Shown piece by piece: positions 22,408 through 33,649 of a stretch of DNA of 64,000 nt. The stretch covers positions 11,867,784 through 11,931,783 of the forward strand of contig CP136066.1 of assembly GCA_032622095.1 (NCBI GenBank). The letters run 5' to 3'. This stretch comes from Siphonodentalium dalli. Its lineage: Eukaryota; Mollusca; Scaphopoda; Gadilida; Siphonodentaliidae. Under the pieces are notes generated by a model. The model searched no databases. It was given only the letters and a program-made list of their open reading frames with translations, and was not told where the DNA came from. The stretch's first letter is position 1. Each line of letters begins with the position of its first letter. The translations under genes were made by a program, and so were the position numbers.

Positions 22408-23920
22408 GCAGTCGTCAGTTTTGGCACTTTTCCGTTCGGGTGTTGGAGTTTGGTTACTCCTGTGTCGCCTTTTTCTGTCAGCTGTCTGTGCATCGAATAT
22501 AGCCGAAGCTATCTTATTCTTGCCATCTGGGCTGAGGTGAAGGCCGGACTGGTCGTCTGCCTTGAAGAGAGTTTTTATTACGAAACCCTCCGCGTTCCAA
22601 TACATGTCCCTCGTATCAATGAATGTGTAACTTTCGCGTTTGCACATCTTGTCTATGAAAACGTTCATATTGTAAGCTACATCATTATGTGCCTGTATTC
22701 TTTCGCCTTTCCCTTTCCTTGGATGAGTGATGCACAAACTAATGCTGGCGTTTGGAAACTCACTACGAACTGTTTTTATCCCGTCGTTGAAGCTCATTAT
22801 ATAATTACGACCATGTATAGTCATTACACTGGTGTATTATATCGTTTGTACCTAGGTGAATATACACCGCCTTGATGTCACTCTTCTTCAGTTCCGATTT
22901 CTCTACACTTTCGATTAGTTTTGTCACATTTTGCATGTCCGCTCCTGAGTAATTGAATATTCTCATGTTAGGGTCCATTATTGGAAGGCCATAACAGTTG
23001 CTAGCGCCGAGCAATAGAGAATCTGCTTTTAGCGAGAAATTGGGGAGCGGTGTCTTTGGCGGCTTCTCTCTACTTCGGTCCGAATCTGTCCTTGAATCTC
23101 GCTCATTTACGACCACGAAGTCATCGCCAGTGTCCTTATCGTCAGCTTGATCGTCGTCTACATGCTGCTTGAAGTCCAGCCTTTGTGGTTTAGGTCTCAT
23201 CATGGGTTTCCAATCAGGTTTCCGTGACTTCTGGCACTCTGGCATATACTGTTTGTGACCACTGAGGCCACACTTAAGGCAGGTTGCGTCGTTCTTGCAC
23301 CCGTATGTGTCATGGTCATCGCTTAAGCAGTTTCGACACCTAGCCCGACTGCGTTTTGCCTGATTTTCGCACTGGTCCCACCTGTAGTGCATCGACCCAC
23401 ATTCTGAGCAGCTTTGCTTTGTTTTGTCTGATATGATTTTCAGTTTGTATTTGCCAATCTCTATCTCACATGGAATGTCGTCACATTCAGAAATTTGAAT
23501 GTATCTGTTCCCATTTTCGATGTTCGAGTCAGCAACTGTCCCAATTTGGAAACTCCCTTCGATTACCTTTCCGTAATTTGAAAGTGCCCTCGTTATAGAT
23601 GATTCCCGCATTTCTACTGGAGCATCCAGAATGGTTACCAATGTGTTCCTCCCTTCAACATCTACTGGTCGGACAAATCTGCCAAACATCCGGAAACCCT
23701 TACTTATTAGGGTATTTTTTGTCGTGGGGTCTTTTAATGTTATTAGGCATTCAGAATATGTTAGTTGAACGGTCCTCACGTTTGCAATATCCACTGCCTC
23801 TGTTAGGGCCTGAATGATATTTAGGTGTTGTAGCCTTTTGAACATTCCACGTCGAAAGCTGATAGTGAGGTCTCGCTTTAAATCGTCGTCCATGTTGTTA
23901 TTTTCTCCACTGGCTTGCAT
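22405..23920 (-). pseudogene. Non-LTR retrotransposon ORF1: RRM-like, zinc knuckles, SGNH esterase (one frameshift)
   Basis: ORF1a (23920-22805, 371 codons) has an RRM-like segment at about 90-165, then three zinc knuckles: C171-C174-H178-C184, C195-C198-H203-C208 (a perfect CCHC) and C214-C217-H222-C229. An acidic/serine linker follows, then the start of an SGNH/GDSL hydrolase fold with LLLGASN at 302-308 (Ser block) and HLGTND at 355-360 (Asn block). The rest of the hydrolase is in another frame (22824-22405), including the final DQSGLHLSPDG block with catalytic-type Asp and His. Moving from one frame to the other takes a one-base forward shift near 22815-22830. ORF1 proteins bind the element's RNA; the role of the esterase in non-LTR elements is unsettled. 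A sequencing error at the shift is possible. Confidence 0.85.
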
Positions 23921-24343
23921 GTTAATTGATTGTTTATCACACCTTTCACAAATGCTGTGTAGTACTATCCCGAGCTCTATTGTTTGCTTTTGTCACATTT
24001 ACAAGTTAATTAACACTGGGACAATAAGGCGACATATCAACAAGGTGGTGAAGGGCTCAATGAACATAGGTGAAGCAATACAAAATTCCAAAATTATCCA
24101 CCAATCCGACCACCAATCTTCCTGGAATCACCAATACATCCTTCTGTATAGTCTTCGCCCGTCCTTTGTCGGTTTTCGAAGAAATTTTGCTTGTTTACAT
24201 TGACATATTAGCTAATAATTTCCTCCGCAAAAAATAAACAACCCGATCGGCGTACGACCTTGAACTCGATGAGCTGTGCTAATTGCACAGCACGAACATA
24301 TCCTTTAGAAATTAGAGATTGTTAACATCACATCACCAAGTTA

Positions 24344-24407
24344 ATTACTTGCGAAGCCACAGCCATAACTATTTCCCTCCATAGTAATTCTCAAAACAAC
24401 TTCTTAA
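24344..24407 (+). repeat. Diverged direct repeat flanking the non-LTR element
   Basis: GTTGCGAAGCCAGCACCAC followed by TTTTCCTCCATAGTAAATC and AAAACAACTTC (about 18139-18200, also about 14768-14828 in the duplication) recurs here as CTTGCGAAGCCACAGCCATA, TTTCCCTCCATAGTAATTC and AAAACAACTTC. The copies bracket the non-LTR element in the same orientation but are clearly diverged, so they are not its target-site duplication. Confidence 0.6.
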
Positions 24408-25329
24408 GAACAATTGACCAGGTCAGTCGCGCAATTATTGGAAGAGCCACGGTCATCATTTTTTTCTAAGCCAAATTTTACATCTAAATTATTGCTTTAT
24501 TTAACAAACAAAAATAATTAAATGAGAAAATTAACTTTTACTACTTGCTAAATTTTATCTTTTAATTAGTATTTCATTTAAATTTTAGTATTTACAGTAT
24601 ACTAAGTGCAAGTCTTTATAATTTGTTGAGTGACCCCACAGTCGTTTACTTGTCTTTATCTGTGTCTCTGGGGTCCACCGCTCCTGCTAAATCCGTCCGA
24701 AATCGATTAATCGTCCAGTGCGCAATCGCGAGCCTCCTGTGCGTTTCCGGCGAAAGAAAGTCTACCATGCCCAGAAATTGAGCTCCGGGAGCGTTATATT
24801 GTGGCAAGTTTCTATAAGAAAATTATGTTTTCCCCTCAATAAAAGGCCATTATGGATATGTAATGCGGCTCTTGGTCCGCAGGATTCAATAAACCTGAAA
24901 TTCTTTGTATTTGTTCCCAACCTCATTATTTCCAGTGCTTTTTACTATGACAAATCCGAAGCATTATGAGTGGAGCATGTGCTCCATTTTACTACAGTAA
25001 TCAGTTTATTGTCATCTTGGTATTGTTTTTAATATTGTCGATCAAAAATCATTGTCATGTGGGGATAGTAAGTTTGTTAAAACAAGGTTTATAAAATATC
25101 ACAAAATGATACGTTGCCTTTGCGATAACAAGCTACATAACGGGTGCGCATTCGGCGAAAGTGCACCAGTCCGAAATCGTGACCTCTGTGTGCTTTCATG
25201 TTGATTTCGATGCTTCGCGGTTTCCATGAAGCTATATTTTGCTAATATAAAATGGATGTGGCGCCGGGGATATTACCATAGGCGTGTATTCCACCACATG
25301 GACGTGGCGACAGATGGAGTTTGAGGGGG

Positions 25330-25640
25330 GGACTAACCCTCCAACTTTTATCAACATTTTCAACAGCTGGAAATTTCATGCCTCACACAGCATTTGTTGG
25401 ACATTTTACACAACTTATAGGTTGAAATTGTTAGTTGGTTGATTTGCCAGCAACTAATTAGTGGGATATTTGTTGTTTTAGATAAACTTTAGCAAATCTT
25501 TTCTATATATTTTAGTCAAAATTTTGGTCTGAAATTTCTATCAATTGGAAATATACCATCATTATAGATAGTGTCAAATCGGTTGGAAATTTCCAACAGT
25601 TGGAACGTTCAAACCCAGTGGTCCTCTATTTGGACCCCTC
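25330..25640. repeat. Dispersed GTTGGAAATTTCC repeat, copy
   Basis: Contains ACAGCTGGAAATTTCATG, GTTAGTTGGTTGATTTGCC and a GGTTGGAAATTTCCAACAG core, in the same order as the copies near 5.3 and 47.7 kb. Confidence 0.6.
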
Positions 25641-26060
25641 TCGACGGCGGCCATTTTGAATCGGATGTGTTTGGTGAATATGTGGGGTGTCTTGGGAGCA
25701 CCCTATACATCACTCTTTGTTCGACCTAAATCGGTAAAAGGCCGATAACTGCATTGTTTCCCTATTTGAATGGACGGCGGCCATGTTGGATTGGGGTGGG
25801 ATGTGTGTGTGGGGATGAGTCTTGTGGCAATCCTACAACATGCAACACCCTTTATTTGAGTGAAATATTAAATTTTCCAAATGAGGAATAGAAGTCACAT
25901 TCGTCGTATACGTTGAGTAAAAGCTGAAAACGGCGGCCAGTTATCAAAAGTGGCGGCCATTTTGAATATGTCCACCATTGCGATTGGTTTGTCGGGAAAA
26001 AATAAGACTTCATAATTGACATACACTGGCCATTCATGTCAAATGTCAGGTTTGCATCAT
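25640..26060. repeat. Dispersed GGCGGCCATTTTGAAT repeat, copy 1
   Basis: Shares ordered phrases with 55440-55890: GGCGGCCATTTTGAAT, GAATAGAAGTCAC, GTAAAAGCTGAAAA, ATTGGTTTGTCGGG and CCATTCATGTCAAA, then AAAGTGAACAATTCTGTTAC. Non-coding; superfamily unknown. Confidence 0.75.
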
Positions 26061-26535
26061 AAAGTGAACAATTCTGTTACTATTCAAATGACACTTAGCC
26101 GCCTTATATATTTTGCCCTCCAAAGCACAAAGAATACATTTGTGCACAAATATTAGATGAAATTTCATTGTGCTCGGGTATAACGCCTATAATCTACTAA
26201 ATTATCGATGAATTATGTACAATATCGAAATTATTTATCGTGGATGCGCACTGGAGCTTATCATTTTTGCTTGTTTTCGAACTGAAGCCATAACAATTTC
26301 GCACTGGAGCCACCGTGTGCTTGCCTTTTAGTGTGCCACCTGTAGCACTGTTCAGATTTTCGTGTATATTTTTGCATATTTGTGTCCCAAAGATAACAAA
26401 CTTACGAGAAAACTATGGTTTGCCCATTGGAATGTCCCATTTTTGGTCTAAATACAAACTTTATCGCCGAAGGTTACGGTAAAATGTCAAAAACGAAGTG
26501 ATAAACTCCTGATGTATAATACAACTCAAATTCAA
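26061..26535. other. No recognisable gene
   Basis: AT-rich and non-coding. The only landmark is an isolated GATGCGCACTGGAGC near 26236, echoing the arm at 26800. Confidence 0.5.
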
Positions 26536-26690
26536 CACACACGGATACAGACGGTGACAAACACGGATACAGACGGTGACACACACGGATACAGACGGTG
26601 ACACACACGGATACAGACGGTGACACACACGGATACAGACGGTGACACACACGGATACAGACGGTGACACACACGGATACAGACGGTGAT
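26536..26690. repeat. 22-bp minisatellite, 7 copies
   Basis: Unit CGGATACAGACGGTGACACA plus CA is repeated seven times with almost no variation. Frames on the minus strand (SVSVCVTVCIRVCHRL) are translations of the repeat. Confidence 0.97.
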
Positions 26691-26875
26691 ATTGAAAAAT
26701 CACAATTCAATTTTGAAAGAATAATATGGATTATTAAGAATATACTTACCATTTTAAGTGCCGTCACGCTATAATTTATTATAAAATTGCAGAGAGGGCA
26801 ATTTATCGATGCGCACTGGACGATTATACGATTTCGGACGGATTTAGCAGGAGCGATGGGCCCCCAGTGTGTGTG

Positions 26876-27047
26876 TTATTCCACCGGGTACGAGGGGCGG
26901 ATGTATACCAGTGTATATTATTCCACCGGGTACGAGGGGCGGATGTATACCAGTGTATATTATTCCACCGGGTATATACGAGGGGCGGATGTATACCAGT
27001 GTATATTATTCCACCGGGTACGAGGAGGCGGATGAAAAACAGTGTAT
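26876..27047. repeat. 42-bp minisatellite, 4 copies
   Basis: Unit TTATTCCACCGGGTACGAGG followed by GGCGGATGTATACCAGTGTA. The third copy carries an inserted TATA-type repeat (GGGTATATACGAGG), and the last copy degenerates to GAGGAGGCGGATGAAAAAC. Confidence 0.95.
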
Positions 27048-27056
27048 AATTATACA

Positions 27057-27275
27057 GTGCCAATGCATTCTCTTATATATGCGAGTAGGGATTAGAGTAT
27101 ACATTGGCCTAACAATATATTTACCTATATACCTTGTAAGCCATTATACAGTATATGCGATACTCCCTATGGGCACTGGCACAGCTCTCACCATGTATAC
27201 AAACCAGTATATTCTCTTATAAATGCGAGGCCCCATATGGAAGACTCGCATATATAAGAGAATGCATTGAATAAT
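27057..27275. repeat. Diverged relative of the TTAA family C palindrome
   Basis: Half-palindrome TGCCAATGCATTCTCTTATA-TATGCGAG (27059-27087) and a second arm pair near 27210-27270 (TTCTCTTATAAATGCGAG against CTCGCATATATAAGAGAATG). The same words form the 69-bp palindromes at 33316, 33428, 35876 and about 36024. No TTAA-bounded termini are visible here. Confidence 0.7.
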
Positions 27276-27513
27276 ATATGTAATGCTGTACCAGCGCAGC
27301 TACCGTCATGAAATGATAAAGACCCACCACAGGATGTGGTCTAAAGGGTAAAGACCCACTACAGGATGTGTTCTAAATTTGGACTAAATAGGTTGTATGG
27401 GTAAACAGTTATAAATGCGCGAAAATCGTGACAGAGTTACAGACAGACAGACAGACGCAAAATTCGAACACGTACCATGAAACTTCGCCTAGAACAGACT
27501 GCGATGGTCTTAA

Positions 27514-30500
27514 TCACGACCTAACCACCACGAATCAACACCCTAACCACCTCGGATGCACGACCTAACCACCTCGGATGCACGACCTAACCACATCGGA
27601 TGAACGACTTAACCACCACGAATCTTATTCACGACCTAACCACCACGAATCAACGACCTAACCACCTCGAATGCACGACCTAACCACCTCGAATGCACGA
27701 CCTAACCACCACGAATCAACGACCCAACCACCTCGAATGCACGACCTAACCACCTCGGATACACGACCTAACCACCTCGGATGCACGACATAACCACCAC
27801 GAATCAACGACCTAACCGCCTCGGATGCACGACCTAACCACCTCGGATACACGACCTAACCACCTCGAATGCACGACCTAACCACCACGAATCAACGACC
27901 TAACCACCTCGGATGCACGACCTAACCACCTCGGATACACGACCTAACCACCTCGAATGCACGACCTAACCACCACGAATCAACGACCTAACCACCTCGA
28001 ATGCACGACCTAACCACCTCGAATGCACGACCTAACCACCTCGAATGCACGACCTAACCACCACGAATCAACGACCTAACCACCTCGGGTGCACGACCTA
28101 ACCACCTCGGATACACGACCTAACCACCTCGGATACACGACCTAACCACCACGAATCAACGACCTAACCACCTCGGATGCACGACCTAACCACCACGAAT
28201 CAACGACCTAACCACCTCGGATGCACGACCTAACCACCTCGGATACACGACCTAACCACCTCGGATGAACGACCTAACCACCTCGGATACACGACCTAAC
28301 CACCTCGGATACACGACCTAACCACCTCGGATGAACGACCTAACCACCACGAATCAACGACCTAACCACCTCGAATGCACGACCTAACCACCTCGGATAC
28401 ACGACCTAACCACCTCGGATGAACGACCTAACCACCTCGGATACACGACCTAACCACCTCGGATACACGACCTAACCACCTAGGATGAACGACCTAACCA
28501 CCACGAATCAACGACCTAACCACCTCGAATGCACGACCTAACCACCTCGAATGCACGACCTAACCACCACGAATCAACGACCTAACCACCTCGGATGCAC
28601 GACCTAACCACCTCGGATACACGACCTAACCACCTCGGATACACGACCTAACCACCTCGGATGAACGACCTAACCACCACGAATCAACGACCTAACCACC
28701 TCGAATGCACGACCTAACCACCTCGGATACACGACCTAACCACCTCGGATACACGACTTAACCACCTCGGATGAACGACCTAACCACCACGAATCAACGA
28801 CCTAACCACCTCGAATGCACGACCTAACCACCTCGGATGCACGACATAACCACCACGAATCAACGACCTAACCACCTCGAATGCACGACCTAACCACCTC
28901 GGATACACGACCTAACCACCACGAATCAACGACCTAACCACCTCGAATGCACGACCTAACCACCTCGGATACACGACCTAACCAACACGAATCAACGACC
29001 TAACCACCTCGAATGCACGACCTAACCACCTCGAATGCACGACCTAACCAACACGAATCAACGACCTAACCACCTCGAATGCACGACCTAACCACCACGA
29101 ATCAACGAACTAACCACCTCGAATGCACGACCTAACCACCACGAATCAACGACCTAACCACCTCGAATGCACGACCTAACCACCACGAATCAACGAACTA
29201 ACCACCTCGAATGCACGACCTAACCACCACGAATCAACAACCTAACCACCTCGAATGCACGACCTAACCACCTCGGATACACGACCTAACCACCTCGGAT
29301 GCACGACATAACCACCTCGGATGAACGACCTAACCACCTCGGATGCACGACCTAACAACCTCGGATGAACGACCTAACCACCACGAATCAACGACCTAAC
29401 CACCTCGAATGCACGACCTAACCACCACGAATCAACGACCCAACCACGTCGGATGCACGACCTAACCACCTCGGATGCACGACCTAACCACCTCGGATGC
29501 ACGACCTAACCACCTCGGATACACGACCTAACCACCTCGGATGAACGACCTAACTACCACGGATGAACGACCTAACTACCACGCACCAACGACCTAACCA
29601 CCTCGGATGCACGACCTAACCACCACGAATCAACGACCTAACCACCTCGAATGCACGACCTAACCACCACGAATCAACGACCTAACCGCCTCGGATGAAC
29701 GACCTAACCACCACGAATCAACGACCCAACCACCTCGGATGAACGACCTAACCACCACGAATCAACGACCTAACCACCTCGGATGAACGACCCAACCACC
29801 TCGGATGCACGACCTAACCACCACGAATCAACGACCTAACCACCTCGGATGAACGACCTAACCACCTCGGATACACGACCTAACCACCTCGGATGCACGA
29901 CCTAACCACCACGAATCAACGACCTAACCGCCTCGGATGAACGACCTAACCACCACGAATCAACGACCTAACCACCTCGGATGAACGACCTAACCACCTC
30001 GGATACACGACCTAACCACCTCGGATGCACGACCTAACCACCTCGGATGAACGACCTAACCACCACGAATCAACGACCTAACCACATCGAATGCACGACC
30101 TAACCACCACGAATCAACGACCTAACCACCTCGGATGAACGACCTAACCACCTCGGATACACGACCTAACAACCTCGGATCAACGACCTAACCACCTCGG
30201 ATGCACGACCTAACAACCTCGGATGAACGACCTAACCACCTCGGATGCACGACCTAACAACCTCGGATGAACGACCTAACCACCTCGGATGAACGACCTA
30301 ACTACCACGGATGAACGACCTAACTACCACGCACCAACGACCTAACCACCTCGGATGCACGACCTAACCACCTCGGATACACGACCTAACCACCTCGGAA
30401 GCACGACCTAACTACCACGGATGAACGACCTAACCACCTCGGATACACGACCTAACCACCTCGGATGCACGACCTAACCACCTCGGGTACACGACCTAAC

Positions 30501-30732
30501 CACCTTGGATGCACGACCTAACCACCTCGGATGAACGACCTAACCACCTCGGATGCACGACCTAACAACCTCTGATGAACGACCTAACCACTACGAATCT
30601 TATTCACGACCTAACCACCTCGAATGCACGACCTAACAACCTCGGATGAACGACCTAACCACTACGAATCTTATTCACGACCTAACCACCTCGGATGCAC
30701 GACCTAACCACCACGAATCTTATTCACGACCT
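27514..30732. repeat. 22-bp satellite array, about 145 copies
   Basis: Units are variants of CACGACCTAACCACCTCGGA plus TG/TA. Three main types are interleaved: ...CTCGGATG/C, ...CTCGGATA and ...CCACGAATCAA. Occasional 25-bp units contain ATCTTATTC near both array edges (about 27620 and 30600-30725). The complement reads GGTTAGGTCGTG, so each unit holds one TTAGG-like word. Blocks of several units recur in the same order, suggesting higher-order amplification. No coding frame is supported. Confidence 0.97.
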
Positions 30733-30915
30733 CGGCGACGGGGGGACATCCTTAAAAAGGAAGCTCTTTCGTATAGAGAGTTGGGAACCGTATAGCAGTC
30801 TGAACATGGATTCGAACATTGAACGGAACTATCATAAAATTGGAACAGCACAATGCACTTCCTCTGAAATTGTATCTGTGATCACACGGTTACTGGTATA
30901 TAATGTTACAATTAA

Positions 30916-31272
30916 AATACTTGTTCCGAATTAACGCTCCTACTGTTTCTTTTGGCTTCGGGGGTAAGAAAATATTTCATTCGAGTCGTGGAATCCACCA
31001 ATCAAAGCTGAGAGTTATCAGATGTCGATTTTTGAAATCTGTTTTTTTTTTTCACCGCCTGGAATATTTGGCGGCCTGGCAAATATACAACGAGCCGAAA
31101 GACATACTATATCGATACTAAATTGCGTTGAACAAAATGTTGATATATAACACGTTTTGGAAAATTTAATAATAGAGTCGACAGTCACTGTGGACAGTCT
31201 GTGGTTAGCATTATGTTTGGTGTTTTGTTGGAAGCTGGTGATACGGGGACCATCGAATCGGATTGTGTCCCT
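30916..31272. mobile_element. TTAA-flanked MITE family A, diverged copy
   Basis: TTAA at 30912-30915 and 31273-31276. The left end AATACTTGTTCCG is diverged; the right end is ...TCGGATTGTGTCCCT. The interior keeps CTTTTGGCTTCGGGGGTAAG and an ATTCGAGTCGTGGAA motif. Confidence 0.7.
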
Positions 31273-31539
31273 TTAATTGAGTATCTTACCTATCAAACAT
31301 TACCGGCGGCAATTTGTGTTGGTGGAAAATCTGTGTTACTCGTGCAGTTTTAAATTGTCTGACGGCCTGACTTTTTTCAAAATTCTTCAAGTATATAGAT
31401 AACGATTTGGTGCTCTATAAGTATGTTGCGTATAGCGGTCTCGCTTTTGAATCTCGGATACCGATTATATTTGACATGCGAACTCCACGCACCAGATAGC
31501 AGTCGAATGCGAATATTGCATGATATATGGATCAATAAT

Positions 31540-32165
31540 GCACCTAATACGCACAAGCTTGACTACCAAGAGATATCTTATCGGGGTCCACGATATGATG
31601 GCTATTGGTATACAATCGCGACCACGGGAGGCACGCGTGCTTTCGATTGAATATCATATTTAACTCTATAAAGAATTTTTTTGACGAAATGACGGCGATT
31701 TGTATGAGAAATTGCAACACCACAATAGATCAACGCTCTTTAAAACACTTCTCCAAATATGTCCGTTATTTCGTCAAAGACACCTTTTCAAATATCTCCG
31801 TTATTTCGTTTATAAAAATAATTTCATATTTATATATTTCGTTCTATATTTCTCCCTATTTCGCTATTTCGCTGTATGTTCCTATTTCGAGTTTTCGTTC
31901 TATTTCGCTATTTCGCTATTTCGCTGTATTTTCCTATTTCGATTTTCGATGTATTTTCCTATTTCGCTTTTTCGTTTTATTTTATATTTCGATATTTCGC
32001 TATATTTGACATATTATGGGATATGGTATTATATGATACCCAACATTCTGATATTCAATCGAACATCACGTGCCTCCCGTGGTCGCGATTGTATACCAAG
32101 AGCCATCATATCGTGGACCCCGATAAGATATCTCTTGGTAGTCAAGCGTGTGCGTATTGCCTGAA
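31540..32165. repeat. Foldback-type inverted repeat, about 120-bp arms around a TATTTCG-rich core
   Basis: The left arm (about 31540-31660: CTACCAAGAGATATCTTATC, GTCCACGATATGATGGC, TATACAATCGCGACCACGGG, AGGCACG) is matched in inverse orientation at about 32045-32165 (CGTGCCTCCCGTGGTCGCGA, TTGTATACCAAGAGCCATCA, GATATCTCTTGGTAGTCAAG). The core (about 31755-32000) is a degenerate array of TATTTCG words. The overlapping frames (134, 154 and 111 codons) are phenylalanine/tyrosine-rich translations of that core and are rejected as genes. Confidence 0.88.
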
Positions 32166-32322
32166 TAATTACATAAATAAATCAAGAATTCAGAAGAAAA
32201 AAATCCCTTGATCGTGTGTATAGTGCCGTCAGCGTATATATATATATATAGTAGCTATTCTCGGCGTAATCAGGCGTAATCAATATATATTCTAAAGTCG
32301 GCTTTAATCGTCGTGAACGTGT

Positions 32323-32531
32323 CAATGACATGCGCTGTAACTCGATATGGAGAGGGGGTATAGATGATCTCTAACAATGACATGCGCTGTAACTCGATAT
32401 GGAGAGGGGGTATAGATGATCTCTAACAATGACATGAGCTGTAACTCGATATGGAGAGGGGGTATAGATGATCTCTAACAATGATATGCGCTGTAGCTCG
32501 ATATGGAGAGGGGATATAGATTATTTCTAAC
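32323..32531. repeat. 52-bp minisatellite, 4 copies
   Basis: Unit CAATGACATGCGCTGTAACT followed by CGATATGGAGAGGGGGTATA and GATGATCTCTAA. The last copy has several substitutions. Confidence 0.97.
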
Positions 32532-32547
32532 GAGTCGCAATTATATT

Positions 32548-32937
32548 AACGCTCGCAAATTACTATTTCCTTGGCTTCGGGGGTAAAAAATATTTGATTC
32601 GAGTCGAGGAACCCACCCATCAAAGCTAGGAGTGATCAGATATCGATGTTTGAAATCTGTCGACGAGAAGAACTTATCTGACCAGATAGCGGATGAAGAT
32701 CGATAACTCTAAAATCCAGTGGCTTTTTTGTGTCAGATATTGACAACTGGCAAAATTTCGTTGAACAAAACGTGGATAAATAACAGGTTTTGGGCAATTT
32801 TATACTATAGTTGACTGTGGTTAGAATTATTTTTGGGCAATTAATCGATTCTGATAACTGAAGCGGCATTTCAAAGAATGGTGTTGTTGTTGTTGGAATC
32901 TGATGATATGGGGACCGTCGAATCGGACTGAGTACCT
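32548..32937. mobile_element. TTAA-flanked MITE family A, left end eroded
   Basis: The right end (TCGGACTGAGTACCT followed by TTAA at 32938-32941) and the internal hallmarks TTCCTTGGCTTCGGGGG and ATTCGAGTCGAGGAACC are present. The terminal bases of the left arm are not recognisable. Confidence 0.7.
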
Positions 32938-33289
32938 TTAATTCAGTGCAACATATAAATTTGATTCGAGCCTAGCTTTAACGAGGCTCGAATCGAATTT
33001 AATGGACGAGGTTAATAAATTTCGTATATAATTGCGACGAATTTGAGAAACTTTTATCACATAATCACATTTAGGCAAGGAAAACCCTCGAAATGGCTGA
33101 GGTTAAAAAGAAATATTATTGATTTCCTTATCACAACCAAAGAGGAAGTAAAGACACATTCAAGGCAAAATAGAGTTCCATTTTAAATGTGTCTTTTCAT
33201 GTTGACAGAATTGTTCAACGACCCATATCTCACAATCAACACTAAATATAAATAACCCAACATCAATTGAATATCATAATTATAATTAA

Positions 33290-33645
33290 CCCTTTACCCA
33301 ACATAAGGGCCCTGTGCCAATGCATTCTCTTATATATGCGAGTCGACCATAGGTCGCCTCGCATATATAAGAGAATGCATTGGCTTAACACATTAAAAAT
33401 TATAAAATTATAAAATTGTTTTTTTAGGCCAATGCATTCTCTTATATATGCGAGGCGACCTATGGTCGACTCGCATATATAAGAGAATGCATTGGCACAG
33501 GGCATAACTGTAACTATCACAATGTGGTCAAGGTGCCGGTTCCAATGATATCCATATTTGTATGGTTCTATTGAGACAGACCGAAGATATTTTAGGCTGT
33601 TGAAGCTTTATTTGGCCGGTTTTGGCCGGTTTGTTGGGTAAAGGG
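33290..33645. mobile_element. TTAA-flanked MITE family C with two 69-bp palindromes, copy 1
   Basis: Flanked by TTAA at 33286-33289 and 33646-33649, with termini CCCTTTACCCAACA and TGTTGGGTAAAGGG. Inside are two palindromes (33316-33384 and 33428-33496). Each has 27-bp perfect arms (GCCAATGCATTCTCTTATAT-ATGCGAG) and a 15-bp loop that is itself a CGACC/GGTCG stem. The second palindrome is the inverse of the first, so the whole element is a palindrome of palindromes. Non-coding; the 85-codon minus frame across it is an artefact. Confidence 0.9.
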
Positions 33646-33649
33646 TTAA

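Larger units (their letters stand above)
18264..24340 (-). mobile_element. Non-LTR retrotransposon with esterase-type ORF1 and APE/RT ORF2
   Basis: Reading the minus strand: a 5' untranslated region of about 400 bp, ORF1 (23920-22405, frameshifted), ORF2 (from 22407 down to 18568), a 3' UTR of about 300 bp, and a tail ending AATAAACTCATTCATTCA at about 18264. Short ATTC-type repeats instead of poly(A) are seen at the ends of CR1/L2-like elements, and an esterase-like ORF1 is known from the same broad group. The RT motif (FQGELMSPFLFSLYINDL) differs from the usual CR1/L2 form, so I do not assign a clade. The 5' boundary is approximate. Confidence 0.88.
24675..26865. repeat. Inverted pair of about 60-bp arms, 2.2 kb apart
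   Basis: The left arm (about 24675-24735) contains CTCCTGCTAAATCCGTCCGA followed by AATCGATTAATCGTCCAGTG. The right arm (about 26800-26860) contains the complement, CACTGGACGATTATACGA then TTTCGGACGGATTTAGCAGG. About nine positions in ten match. Shorter echoes of GATGCGCACTGGA occur inside (near 26236). This could be the ends of a 2.2-kb non-autonomous element or two copies of a short repeat in opposite orientation. No transposase frame lies between. Confidence 0.55.

Noticed and set aside
27514-30732. CRISPR-like regular repeats
   Set aside because: There are no unique spacers; units abut directly with a 22-bp period, and the setting is eukaryotic. It is a satellite.
31605-32211. Three Phe/Tyr-rich frames of 111-154 codons
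   Set aside because: They follow the TATTTCG-repeat core and arms of a foldback structure; the membrane-like look is compositional.
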